Shown piece after piece: positions 24,110 through 31,354 of a DNA stretch of 31,395 nucleotides. The notes beneath the pieces were generated by a model. The model was not told where the DNA came from. It saw only the letters and a list, made by a program, of their open reading frames with translations, and did not search any database. Both the position numbers and the translations under genes were made by a program. Source of the DNA: Scybalousia_A sp964639765 (GTDB lineage: Bacteria > Bacteroidota > Bacteroidia > Bacteroidales > P3). Location of the stretch: positions 1-31,395 of the forward strand of contig CAZXEN010000026.1 in NCBI GenBank assembly GCA_964639765.1, written 5' to 3'. The first letter of the stretch is position 1; each line of letters starts with the position of its first letter.

Positions 24110-24694
24110 ATGAAGATAGACATTATACTTTGTGGCGTTGGTGGTATGGGAGCATTGAGCAGTGCAGCCATCATTTCAAAAGCAGCCTTGGAAATGGGTA
24201 TGTATATGAAACAAGCAGAGACTCACGGAATGAGCCAAAGGGGTGGAGACGTACAGTCTCACCTTCGTTTGTCTGACGAGCCTATTGCTTCTGACCTTAT
24301 CCCAGAAGGAGAATGTGATATAATACTTTCTGTTGAGCCAATGGAAGCTTTGCGTTATGTTAATTTCCTTAACAAGAAAACAGGCTGGATTATAACAAAC
24401 CAAAATCCTTTTGTGAACATTCCAAACTATCCTGATATGGAAACAATCACAAAAGAAATAGAAAAATTCCCTAACCATATCATATTTGATGCTGACCAGA
24501 TAGCAAAGGATGTCAACAATCCAAAGGGAACAAATATGGTCGTCTTGGGAGCCGCAAGCAAATATCTTAAGATAGATCTTGCCAAGCTGGAAGATGCTGT
24601 TCGTCAAAACTTCGCAAGAAAAGGTGATGCCGTTGTTGAAGCAAATATTCAGGCATTAAGAGCAGGTAGGGAAGTAGCTGACAAGAAATTATAG
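24110..24694 (+). CDS. iorB: Indolepyruvate ferredoxin oxidoreductase beta subunit
   Basis: This 194-aa protein belongs to the pyruvate/ketoisovalerate oxidoreductase gamma/beta family: N terminus IILCGVGGMGALSSAAIISKAAL, then the hallmark KQAETHGMSQRGGDVQSHLR and the dimer segment ILSVEPMEALRYV. IorB pairs with the thiamine-diphosphate subunit IorA to convert aryl pyruvates, made by transamination of aromatic amino acids, to aryl-acetyl-CoA with reduction of ferredoxin. The length equals the family norm. iorA, normally adjacent, is absent on both sides here: der lies upstream on the other strand and a terminator comes right after. No consensus promoter was found in the 268-bp gap upstream. 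It could serve another 2-oxoacid oxidoreductase, but the HGMSQRGG form fits IorB best. Confidence 0.92.
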   Translation: MKIDIILCGVGGMGALSSAAIISKAALEMGMYMKQAETHGMSQRGGDVQSHLRLSDEPIASDLIPEGECDIILSVEPMEALRYVNFLNKKTGWIITNQNPFVNIPNYPDMETITKEIEKFPNHIIFDADQIAKDVNNPKGTNMVVLGAASKYLKIDLAKLEDAVRQNFARKGDAVVEANIQALRAGREVADKKL

Positions 24695-24707
24695 TATTAC
24701 TTTTCAT

Positions 24708-24757
24708 AAAAAAAAGGAAAGCACTTATAAGACAACTTATAAGTGCTTTCCTTTTTT
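24708..24757. terminator. Bidirectional terminator between iorB and the flavin reductase gene
   Basis: A stem of more than 20 bp (AAGGAAAGCACTTATAAG with its complement), loop ACAA at 24732-24735, has an A-run on the left and a T-run on the right. It sits between convergent genes. Confidence 0.9.
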
Positions 24758-24771
24758 GTAATAACGGTATG

Positions 24772-25410
24772 TTATTTTTTCAGTTTGTTTCCGTCTGAGA
24801 AAGCATTGCCTACTTTTTCTCCTATAACTCTATAGTAGTGTTTGCTGCTGTCATACATTATAGGCTGAAGTTTGTCCAAGTCTATCTTTCCGTCTTTATC
24901 CAGAATGCTTTCATCTGCCTGCATGTTTACTATTTCTCCAATAATTCTTGCACCTCCATTCTCATCTTCTTCAAAAAGAACAACCTTGCATTCCACTGTC
25001 AGAGGATATTCATTTATAACAGGGGCATCCACAAATTTACTTTTTGTTACACTCATGCCTGCTTTTGCTATTTTGTTAGGTTCTTTTTTTGCAGAGATAA
25101 CTCCAAAGTAATCGCTTTCAACAACATGCTTTTTGTCTGCAAAAGAGACAGTAAAAGCTTGTTTTAACTTAATATTCTCTGTTGTTTGATGGGAGGATAG
25201 CTCAAAAGTTATATGTTTTGGGCCACATTGTCCTCCCCATGCTGCATTCATTGCATCAGGATTTCCGTTTGCATCATAAGTTGCTATTATCAGAACAGGC
25301 AACGGAGTGATAACAGCGCTGTTTTCAAAATTCTTTTTACTCATTTTTTGTTGTGCATTTAATGTTGTAAGGCCTACAAACAAGGCCATTATTAATACTA
25401 TTTTTTTCAT
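24772..25410 (-). CDS. Flavin reductase family protein with N-terminal signal peptide
   Basis: This 212-aa protein is an FMN-binding split-barrel protein of the flavin reductase-like family. Typical segments are LIIATYDANGNPDAMNAAWGG, AFTVSFADKKHVVESDYFGV, NEYPLTVECKVV and the end RVIGEKVGNAFSDG. Ordinary family members begin about where residue 23 lies here (MSKKNFENSAVITPLPVL). In this protein that core is preceded by MKKIVLIMALFVGLTTLNAQ, a complete signal peptide ending in the usual Bacteroidota NAQ-Q site. Either it is exported to the periplasm, which is unusual for this family, or the real start is Met23 and the upstream part is fortuitous. I favour export because the 22 residues form a full tripartite signal. 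It follows queA by 27 nt and is the last gene of purS-queA-flavin reductase. Confidence 0.88.
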   Translation of the reverse strand: MKKIVLIMALFVGLTTLNAQQKMSKKNFENSAVITPLPVLIIATYDANGNPDAMNAAWGGQCGPKHITFELSSHQTTENIKLKQAFTVSFADKKHVVESDYFGVISAKKEPNKIAKAGMSVTKSKFVDAPVINEYPLTVECKVVLFEEDENGGARIIGEIVNMQADESILDKDGKIDLDKLQPIMYDSSKHYYRVIGEKVGNAFSDGNKLKK

Positions 25411-25437
25411 ATAACAAGTTTTTTTTGTTTTCTGTTC

Positions 25438-26658
25438 TTATTGTTTCAAAAACAGGCAGGCATCTCCATAGGAAAGAAAGCGGTATTCGTTTTCCATGGC
25501 GTGCTTGTAAATTTTTTTCCAATCTTCCCCTATCAAAGCACTTACCAAAAGGAGCAAAGTACTTTTTGGTTGGTGGAAGTTTGTAACCATTCCCTTTATT
25601 ATTCTATATTTATATGAAGGAGCGATAATCAATTGTGTCTGACCTGAAAGATAATCCATTTTCTCTTTTTCCATCATTTGCAATATTGCCTGCAAGGACT
25701 CTTTGGCAGAAATATCTGTTGTCATATTTTCGTATGGTTGCCATTGTTTTATATCCAAATCAAGACAGTTGCCGTTGTTTTCTATTATCTTTCTTCCATA
25801 CCAATAAAGGCTTTCTATTGTGCGTACAGAAGTTGTCCCTACACAGATTATCGTTTTGTTTTCGTATTCCAGCAGGTTTCTTATCACATGTTTTGGAACA
25901 AATATCTTCTCTGTATGCATTGCATGTCCGCCAATCTTTTCTGTGCTTACAGGCTTGAATGTTCCAGCACCCACATGCAGAGTAACAAAGTCTGTTTTTA
26001 TGCTTCTTTTCTTCAGGTCTTCAAAAGTCCTGTCTGTAAAATGAAGTCCTGCTGTAGGAGCGGCAACACTACCGTCATAGTTCGCATATATTGTCTGGTA
26101 GTCTTGTTTGTCTTCTTCGTTGGATTCTCTGTGAAGATAAGGAGGAAGAGGGACAACGCCAAACAAATCCATTATCTCCGCAAAACTTTTCTCTGCATTC
26201 CATTTAAATTCTATAAGCCAGCAGTCATTATCTGCCTGTAGACGTTTTGCTTTCAGAGTTATTTCCTTGCCTTCTGTTGTTTTTGACGCAGAAAGCAGGC
26301 CATCTTTCCATTTTTTGTTGTTTCCTACAAGGCAACGGAAAACTACTTTGTCTTTTTTAGTAAAAGCAAGCTGAACATCATTTGGTTCAAACGGTTCAAG
26401 GCAAAATATTTCTATCTTTGCTCCAGAAGTCTTATGAAAAAACAGACGTGAATAGATAACTTTTGTATCGTTGAACAGCAAAAGAGTCTCTTCTTTTTCC
26501 AACAGACGAGGCAGGGAAGAAAAAACTTCGTCTGTTATTTCCCTACCGTCAAAACACAAAAGCTTCGCATTATCTCTTTGCTTCAAAGGATACTTTGCTA
26601 TCCTCTCTTCCGTCAAAGGATAATTGTAGTCTTCTATTAAAATATCTTTAGGATTCAT
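25438..26658 (-). CDS. queA: S-adenosylmethionine:tRNA ribosyltransferase-isomerase
   Basis: This 406-aa enzyme transfers and isomerises the ribosyl moiety of S-adenosylmethionine onto preQ1 at position 34 of tRNA, giving epoxyqueuosine, the step before queuosine. Conserved segments are the N-terminal YPLTEERIAKYPLKQRDNAKLL, LLLFNDTKVI, PLPPYLHRE, YQTIYA, SVAAPTAGLHFT and LHVGAGTFKPV, and the C-terminal TNFHQPKSTLLLLVSALIG. It is longer than the usual 340-360 aa; most of the extra length falls in the beta-barrel part between about 80 and 165. It sits between purS (46 nt upstream) and the flavin reductase. No preQ1 riboswitch was recognised. Confidence 0.96.
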   Translation of the reverse strand: MNPKDILIEDYNYPLTEERIAKYPLKQRDNAKLLCFDGREITDEVFSSLPRLLEKEETLLLFNDTKVIYSRLFFHKTSGAKIEIFCLEPFEPNDVQLAFTKKDKVVFRCLVGNNKKWKDGLLSASKTTEGKEITLKAKRLQADNDCWLIEFKWNAEKSFAEIMDLFGVVPLPPYLHRESNEEDKQDYQTIYANYDGSVAAPTAGLHFTDRTFEDLKKRSIKTDFVTLHVGAGTFKPVSTEKIGGHAMHTEKIFVPKHVIRNLLEYENKTIICVGTTSVRTIESLYWYGRKIIENNGNCLDLDIKQWQPYENMTTDISAKESLQAILQMMEKEKMDYLSGQTQLIIAPSYKYRIIKGMVTNFHQPKSTLLLLVSALIGEDWKKIYKHAMENEYRFLSYGDACLFLKQ

Positions 26659-26704
26659 TGATTGGTGCCAAGAATACTATTCTTTTTTGTCAATCAATTT
26701 ACAA

Positions 26705-26953
26705 TTATTTTATAATGTTTATCTCAAAGCTCTCCATTATGGGATTATACAACAACTCTTTGCAAGCTTTTTCGGCAGAAGCCTGAGCTTCTTTTTCGTC
26801 TTTTGCCTCTATTGTCATTGTTATATGTTTCCCTATTCTTACATTATCAATATTTGTAATGTTTATGTTTTTCATTGAAGAAGTAACTGCCTTTCCTTGT
26901 GGATCCAACAAAGCTTTCAAAGGCATGATGTCTATTGATACATTGAATTGCAT
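26705..26953 (-). CDS. purS: Phosphoribosylformylglycinamidine synthase subunit PurS
   Basis: This 82-aa protein has the PurS fold pattern: VSIDIMPLKALLDPQGKAVTSSM, then VRIGKHITMTIEAKDEKEAQASAEKACKELLYNPIMESFEINI. PurS is the small dimeric bridge of the PurS-PurQ-PurL complex that makes formylglycinamidine ribonucleotide in purine synthesis. Length and motif positions fit. Many Bacteroidota use a single large PurL instead, so this gene implies separate purQ and short purL elsewhere in the genome. It heads the operon with queA, and its promoter lies about 35 bp upstream. Confidence 0.93.
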   Translation of the reverse strand: MQFNVSIDIMPLKALLDPQGKAVTSSMKNINITNIDNVRIGKHITMTIEAKDEKEAQASAEKACKELLYNPIMESFEINIIK

Positions 26954-26985
26954 AGTACTATTTATTTTTTTTATGTTTCAGATTG

Positions 26986-26993
26986 CAAAGTTA
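26986..26993 (-). promoter_or_regulatory. Promoter -7 element for purS-queA
   Basis: On the minus strand this reads TAACTTTG, a perfect -7 match. The predicted start is near 26980, giving a leader of about 26 nt. The -33 is weak. Confidence 0.5.
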
Positions 26994-27040
26994 ATATTTT
27001 TTTATGAACTAAAGAATTTCTTTCAAGAAATTAAAAATAT

Positions 27041-27070
27041 AAAAAGCGGTAACATTTTCCCTGTTACCGC
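27041..27070 (-). terminator. Terminator of the sigma / anti-sigma / barrel operon
   Basis: On the minus strand GCGGTAACA pairs with TGTTACCGC around a 7-nt loop and is followed by TTTTTAT. It lies about 45 bp past the stop of the 364-aa barrel gene. Confidence 0.85.
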
Positions 27071-27113
27071 AACACTACATGAATATGCTAAAAAACAATG
27101 AAAAAATCTTCTT

Positions 27114-28208
27114 CTACAGTCCTATCATAATACCAAAGGAGAATGGATACACTTTGCTTTCTGTATTATCTTTGAACAAAGGAGTGATAGCCTGTTCACA
27201 ATATATCTGAAATCCGTTCCAGTTCAATCCTAAGTGGGCGTCAAGTTTTAGTTTGTTGAAATTTTTGTAGGCTGTTCCCCAGCTTTCCTCTACATGTTTG
27301 CCATTGTCATCGTAATTGGTTTTGAAACCTGTATGGGATGTTCTGAAATTCAGTCCTCCTATTACACCCATATCCAAAGAAAAACTGCTCTTCCATGCTT
27401 TTCCTATATTAATTCCAAGTATCAAAGGAATATCTACATATCTTGCTACAATCTTTGATTCATTAGAAACATTTGTTGAGGTTATTTTCTCTGTTGCGTT
27501 ACCATCCCAATCCACATTGTTTCTGAATTTGAACACATCGCTCTGATATAAGACTCCTGTATGCACGCTTACCCATGCTTTAGGGAAGAAAGTAGTATAA
27601 AATCCCATCATCCATCTTTGACCACTCCAAAACTTCAAAGCATAATCACCAGAAGGAGAGGAAAACAAATCATCACTGCTATTCATTCTGCTCCACGACA
27701 AAGGGCCATAACTCAATTGCAAGCTAAAGTCATGACTCCAGAATGTATGACCTTTCTTCTTGGTTTTTGAAGAATATTTCTCTGTCTTGCCATCTGTAGA
27801 ATACCTTTCAACTCTGTCCCAATCATCAAATCGGTCTTCAAACATTTCTCCTATTCTGTCAAACATTTCTCCCATTCTGTCGCCCCATTCTCCTACTTTG
27901 TCGCCCCAATTATCAGAGTTCCAGTTACCATATATCTCCCAATCGTCTCCAAGATCATCTACTATGGTGGTATCAAAGAACATTTTTCTGATAAAGGTTG
28001 TGTCGTTGCCCACAACAATCGTTGTGTCCATTTTGTAACTTTTCATATTAGGATTGACAATAATGGTTGTGTCTCCGTTATGAACGATTTTTATGGTGTC
28101 TCCTTTTATCTTTACATCATTATAGGCAAAATACTCTTGTGCTTTTGCTCCGCTTAGTCCCAATAATAAAAGACCAAGAACCAAATTTTTTACAAATGTG
28201 TTTTTCAT
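27114..28208 (-). CDS. Outer-membrane beta-barrel protein of an ECF-sigma operon
   Basis: This 364-aa protein has a signal peptide (LVLGLLLLGLSGAKAQ). The N-terminal 100 residues are rich in DTTI/V repeats (GDTTIIV, MDTTIVV, FDTTIVDD). An acidic, Trp/Met-rich segment with 7-residue repeats (about 100-130; GDRMGEMF, DRIGEMF) follows. The C-terminal ~215 residues alternate like an outer-membrane barrel (FSLQLSYGPLSW, WVSVHTGVLYQSD, IPLILGINIG, FSLDMGVIGGLNF, LDAHLGLNWNGFQIYCEQ) and end YPFSFGIMIGL. It lies 20 nt after the anti-sigma gene and is the third member of that operon, so it is probably either the target or the sensor linked to that regulator. The function is unknown. Confidence 0.82.
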   Translation of the reverse strand: MKNTFVKNLVLGLLLLGLSGAKAQEYFAYNDVKIKGDTIKIVHNGDTTIIVNPNMKSYKMDTTIVVGNDTTFIRKMFFDTTIVDDLGDDWEIYGNWNSDNWGDKVGEWGDRMGEMFDRIGEMFEDRFDDWDRVERYSTDGKTEKYSSKTKKKGHTFWSHDFSLQLSYGPLSWSRMNSSDDLFSSPSGDYALKFWSGQRWMMGFYTTFFPKAWVSVHTGVLYQSDVFKFRNNVDWDGNATEKITSTNVSNESKIVARYVDIPLILGINIGKAWKSSFSLDMGVIGGLNFRTSHTGFKTNYDDNGKHVEESWGTAYKNFNKLKLDAHLGLNWNGFQIYCEQAITPLFKDNTESKVYPFSFGIMIGL

Positions 28209-28228
28209 CTTTCTATATTTTTTTGTTG

Positions 28229-28996
28229 TTAAATTTTCAAGTACTTGTTTTTTGTTTCTTTCACCTTGCCTTTTGCCTGGCGAATAAAACTGATGGCAGG
28301 AGCAAGATTTATGTCGGTATATTTTTCCACAAAGTAAGAAAAGCGTTCCGCATAGGTTTGTTTTCTGTCTCCTATATATACTATATATACAGTGTCATTG
28401 ACTGTCTTGTTGCTTGCTGTTGTATTCTGGGCAATAAGATTTGTATTCTTTGCAATATTTTCTTCTGTAGGCTCTTGCTTTGCAACCATGTCCGAGCAAT
28501 GCTCCTCATCTTTGGGAGCAACGACTGTTTTTTCTTCCTCATAGACAAGGGAAGCACGTTTTAAGCCTGTGGTTTTCCCCTTTTTTTCAGGGGTAAATAC
28601 ACTTTCTTTTACCAAAGGAGTCTCTTTGTCTGGTTCAGCCACATTCTTTTCTTGTCTTGCAACAGGAGAAGAATGTTCCGCTGTATCTGTTATTGATTCT
28701 TTTGTCGGCTTTAGTAACATAAGAAGTAGGATAACCGCAGCAGCATAAAGAGAAACATAGACAATTTTTCTCCATAGAGGGAATACGGCTTTGTGTTTCA
28801 AAGATTCTTTGTCTTCAAAGATTATAGACTCCTCCTGCTGTAAAACAAAGTCTTTGTCATACAAAGCCAGCAGTTCCTTGTATTCGGGATTTTGTTCCAA
28901 AAAGGCAAGCACTTCCTTTTCATCTGCCTCGTTTATGCTTCCTTCTGCCAAATCCAATAGCCAGGCTTCTATGTTGTCTCTGTTTATTTTTCCCAT
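28229..28996 (-). CDS. Membrane anti-sigma factor-like protein
   Basis: This 255-aa protein has an N-terminal helical domain (1-55, EAWLLDLAEGSINEADEKEVLAFLEQNP...) of the kind that binds ECF sigma factors in Bacteroidota, without a zinc-binding HxxxCxxC motif. One membrane segment (about 77-95, KIVYVSLYAAAVILLLMLL) follows. The periplasmic tail is charged, low-complexity and rich in K/E/T, ending in a basic stretch. Its ATG overlaps the end of the sigma factor gene by 13 nt, a translational coupling typical of sigma/anti-sigma pairs. The signal it senses is unknown; the downstream barrel protein is the obvious candidate partner. Confidence 0.85.
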   Translation of the reverse strand: MGKINRDNIEAWLLDLAEGSINEADEKEVLAFLEQNPEYKELLALYDKDFVLQQEESIIFEDKESLKHKAVFPLWRKIVYVSLYAAAVILLLMLLKPTKESITDTAEHSSPVARQEKNVAEPDKETPLVKESVFTPEKKGKTTGLKRASLVYEEEKTVVAPKDEEHCSDMVAKQEPTEENIAKNTNLIAQNTTASNKTVNDTVYIVYIGDRKQTYAERFSYFVEKYTDINLAPAISFIRQAKGKVKETKNKYLKI

Positions 28997-29475
28997 TTTT
29001 CTTCCCCCTTATCCATATTAAGCACATATTGTTTCATTTTCACTCTTGCACGAAAGATATTCACCTTCACCTTCTCTTCTGTTATTTCCAGCATCTGGGC
29101 AATCTCTCTGTAGGCAAAGCCTTCCAAGTCCCTCAACAGCAGACATTCTTTCATAATTGGAGTAAGCAGATTAGTCAGATAGTTTATAAAATCCCTGTTC
29201 TCAAAATTCCTGTCTTCCGTCATTTCTTCTGCCACAATGGTTTTCTGCCTCAGTTTGTTATATTGAAAAGTATTGACCATATAGTTGTGGGCAACCGTAA
29301 AAAGAAATGATTTCGATTTCTCCGTTTCCACCTTTTGCCTGTTGTTCCAAAGACTTACAAAACTGTCCTGCAGAACATCTTTGGCAGAATCCTCATCTTG
29401 CATATTCTTCACAAGATAGGCAAACACCCTGTCGGAGTATTGTTCTACACAAAGGTTGTATTCTCTTTCTGTCAT
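28984..29475 (-). CDS. ECF-type RNA polymerase sigma factor
   Basis: From ATG 29475 this is 163 aa, the usual size for a sigma-70 family ECF factor. Region 2 spans YNLCVEQYSDRVFAYLVKNMQDEDSAKDVLQDSFVSLW, with the core-binding and -10 recognition helices, followed by SFLFTVAHNYMVN. Region 4 is LLLRDLEGFAYREIAQMLEITEEKVKVNIFRARVKMKQ, a helix-turn-helix for the -35. A frame opening at 29529 adds 18 basic residues (MFICYTRKQKTKKLFEDS) that do not fit the family, so the inner start is preferred. It drives or is held by the overlapping anti-sigma gene and probably autoregulates this operon. Confidence 0.94.
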   Translation of the reverse strand: MTEREYNLCVEQYSDRVFAYLVKNMQDEDSAKDVLQDSFVSLWNNRQKVETEKSKSFLFTVAHNYMVNTFQYNKLRQKTIVAEEMTEDRNFENRDFINYLTNLLTPIMKECLLLRDLEGFAYREIAQMLEITEEKVKVNIFRARVKMKQYVLNMDKGEEKWEK

Positions 29476-29553
29476 GGAGTCTTCAAACAGTTTTTTTGTC
29501 TTTTGTTTTCTTGTATAACAAATAAACATGCAAAAAAGTTACAAACGATGTGG

Positions 29554-29561
29554 CAAAATTA
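29554..29561 (-). promoter_or_regulatory. Promoter -7 element for the ECF sigma operon
   Basis: On the minus strand this reads TAATTTTG, a -7 match, with a T-rich segment about 20 bp upstream. It is back to back with the tnaA promoter, leaving roughly 28 bp between the two elements. An additional ECF-type promoter cannot be excluded. Confidence 0.45.
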
Positions 29562-29589
29562 ACAAATTTTATATTTTTTTGTGAAAAAG

Positions 29590-29621
29590 TTTGGTGAATA
29601 TTGTCCGTTTTTGTAATTTTG
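29590..29621 (+). promoter_or_regulatory. Complete promoter for tnaA, far upstream of its ATG
   Basis: TTTG (29590-29593), a 20-bp spacer, TAATTTTG (29614-29621): an exact consensus promoter. The predicted start, about 29628, leaves a leader of roughly 215 nt before tnaA, which is long compared with other genes in the window. Confidence 0.75.
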
Positions 29622-29646
29622 CAAACATCAAGCGGATTTTTTTGTG

Positions 29647-29724
29647 ATGAATTCTTTTTCATACATATCAGACATTGCCAATATCTACCTTAATATAAAG
29701 GAGAGAGACAGTTTTTCCTTGTAA
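29647..29724 (+). CDS. Candidate 25-aa leader peptide of tnaA
   Basis: An ORF of 25 codons plus stop begins about 19 nt after the predicted start and lies wholly in the tnaA leader. The product begins MNSFSYISDIANIYLNIKER and contains two Tyr but no Trp. E. coli TnaC is 24 aa with Trp12 in WFNID; here YLNIK occupies a similar place (residues 14-18). A weak hairpin (about 29725-29763) and a T7 run (29770-29776) follow. This could be a regulatory leader peptide, but a chance ORF of this size is not rare in A/T-rich DNA. Confidence 0.3.
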   Translation: MNSFSYISDIANIYLNIKERDSFSL

Positions 29725-29843
29725 TTCCCACTATACATTTCTCTTGCCTTGGAGCGGGGTTTGATTTCGTTTTTTTATAGAAAAGAAAATAATTATTTGT
29801 TATTCATTAATCAATTTAATAATCATTTAAAAAATATTTTATT

Positions 29844-31220
29844 ATGGAAATACCATTTGCAGAATCGTGGAAAATAAAAATGGTTGAACCGTTGAAAAAA
29901 TCCACACGCGAAGAAAGAGAACAATGGCTTAAAGAAGCCCATTACAATGTATTTATGCTTAAAGCAGAACAGGTTTATATTGATTGCCTTACTGATTCTG
30001 GTACAGGAGCGATGTCAGATCGTCAATGGTCTGCCATGATGTTAGGAGACGAAAGTTATGCAGGTGCTACTTCTTTCTTCAAATTTGAAGAAGTTGTTCA
30101 ACGTATCTTTGGTTTCAAATACGTTATTCCTACCCATCAGGGAAGAGCAGCAGAGAACGTTCTTTTCACCTATCTTGTAAAAGAAGGCAACGTTGTTCCT
30201 GGCAATGCACACTTTGACACAACCAAAGGACACATAGAATACCGTAAGGCAAAGGCTATTGACGTAACCATAGACGAAGCAAAGGACACTCAACTTGAAC
30301 TACCATTCAAAGGCAACGTATCTTTGGAGAAATTGGAGAAAGTTCTTGTGGAGAACAAAGGCAATGTTCCTTTCATGGTTCTTACTGTTACCAACAATAC
30401 AGTAGGCGGACAGCCTGTAAGTATGAAGAACATAAAAGAAACTTGTGAGCTTTGCCACAAATACGGTGTTCCTGTTGTAATGGACTCTGCACGTTTTGCT
30501 GAGAACTCCTACTTCATCAAGACAAGAGAAGAGGGATACGCAGACAAGACTATCAAGGAGATAGCAAAGGAAATGTATTCATACGTGGATGCTATGACAA
30601 TGTCTGCCAAGAAAGACGGTCTTGTAAACATGGGTGGTTTCATCGCTACCAACAAAGAAGAATGGTACGAAGGAGCAAAACAGTTCTGTATTCCTTTTGA
30701 AGGCTTCCTTACATACGGTGGTTTGAATGGCCGTGACCTTAATGCTCTTGCAGTAGGTCTTGACGAAAACACCGAGTTTGAAATGCTTGAGACACGTATT
30801 CATCAGGTTCAGTACTTGGCAAAGAAATTGGACGAATATGGAATCCCTTATCAGAGACCTGTAGGCGGACATGCTTTGTTTATTGATGCAGACAAGGTTC
30901 TTTGCAATGTACCTAAGGAAGAGTTTCCTGCTCAGACTTTGACTTGTGAACTGTATCTTGAGGCTGGTATTCGTGGTTGTGAGATAGGATATATTCTTGC
31001 TGACCGTGATCCTGTTACAAGAGAGAACCGTTTTGGCGGATTGGATTTGTTGCGTCTATGTATTGCACGTAGAGTATATACAGACAACCACATGGATGTA
31101 ATTGCTGCTGCATTGAAAAATGTTTATGACCGCAGAAATGAAATAACACGTGGTGTGGCTATTGAATGGGAAGCTCCACTTATGCGTCACTTCACAGTAC
31201 ATCTAAAACGTTTAGGATAA
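29844..31220 (+). CDS. tnaA: Tryptophanase
   Basis: This 458-aa PLP enzyme splits L-tryptophan into indole, pyruvate and ammonia. The PLP-lysine is Lys257 in MSAKKDGLVNMGG; other hallmarks are YIDCLTDSGTGAMSD, IPTHQGRAAEN, FDTTKGH, GGQPVSM, VVMDSARFAEN and YGGLNGRD. It is tryptophanase rather than tyrosine phenol-lyase: Asp125 in FDTTKGH corresponds to E. coli TnaA Asp137 (Thr in tyrosine phenol-lyase), and Ile381 in GCEIG replaces the Arg381 that binds the tyrosine ring in tyrosine phenol-lyase. Length equals the Bacteroides enzyme (about 459 aa). It has its own promoter, a long leader and a terminator; no tnaB permease gene follows within the window. Confidence 0.96.
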   Translation: MEIPFAESWKIKMVEPLKKSTREEREQWLKEAHYNVFMLKAEQVYIDCLTDSGTGAMSDRQWSAMMLGDESYAGATSFFKFEEVVQRIFGFKYVIPTHQGRAAENVLFTYLVKEGNVVPGNAHFDTTKGHIEYRKAKAIDVTIDEAKDTQLELPFKGNVSLEKLEKVLVENKGNVPFMVLTVTNNTVGGQPVSMKNIKETCELCHKYGVPVVMDSARFAENSYFIKTREEGYADKTIKEIAKEMYSYVDAMTMSAKKDGLVNMGGFIATNKEEWYEGAKQFCIPFEGFLTYGGLNGRDLNALAVGLDENTEFEMLETRIHQVQYLAKKLDEYGIPYQRPVGGHALFIDADKVLCNVPKEEFPAQTLTCELYLEAGIRGCEIGYILADRDPVTRENRFGGLDLLRLCIARRVYTDNHMDVIAAALKNVYDRRNEITRGVAIEWEAPLMRHFTVHLKRLG

Positions 31221-31240
31221 TATCCTGTAAAAACACATTC

Positions 31241-31278
31241 AAAGCGATGAAAACCTATGGGGTTTCATCGCTTTTTTT
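31241..31278 (+). terminator. Terminator of tnaA
   Basis: AAAGCGATGAAA pairs with TTTCATCGCTTT (12 bp), extended by CC/GG near the loop, and is followed by eight or more T. It starts 20 bp past the stop codon. Confidence 0.9.
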
Positions 31279-31341
31279 TATAGGATTTAGTGATTTCACC
31301 CCACTAATCCCCATATTTATGTATAGGGTTAATAAAATGTC

Positions 31342-31354
31342 GTCTCTTTGAGAC
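31342..31354. repeat. GTCTC-type palindrome, variant copy
   Basis: GTCTC-TTT-GAGAC is a 5-bp-arm palindrome in intergenic DNA, followed by T-rich sequence. It shares its GTCTC/GAGA arms with the copies at 3685-3703 and 3795-3806. The rest of 31279-31395 shows nothing else of note. Confidence 0.35.

Noticed and set aside
29844..31220. Tyrosine phenol-lyase as the identity of the PLP lyase
   Set aside because: Asp125 and Ile381 match tryptophanase; the ring-binding Arg of tyrosine phenol-lyase is absent.
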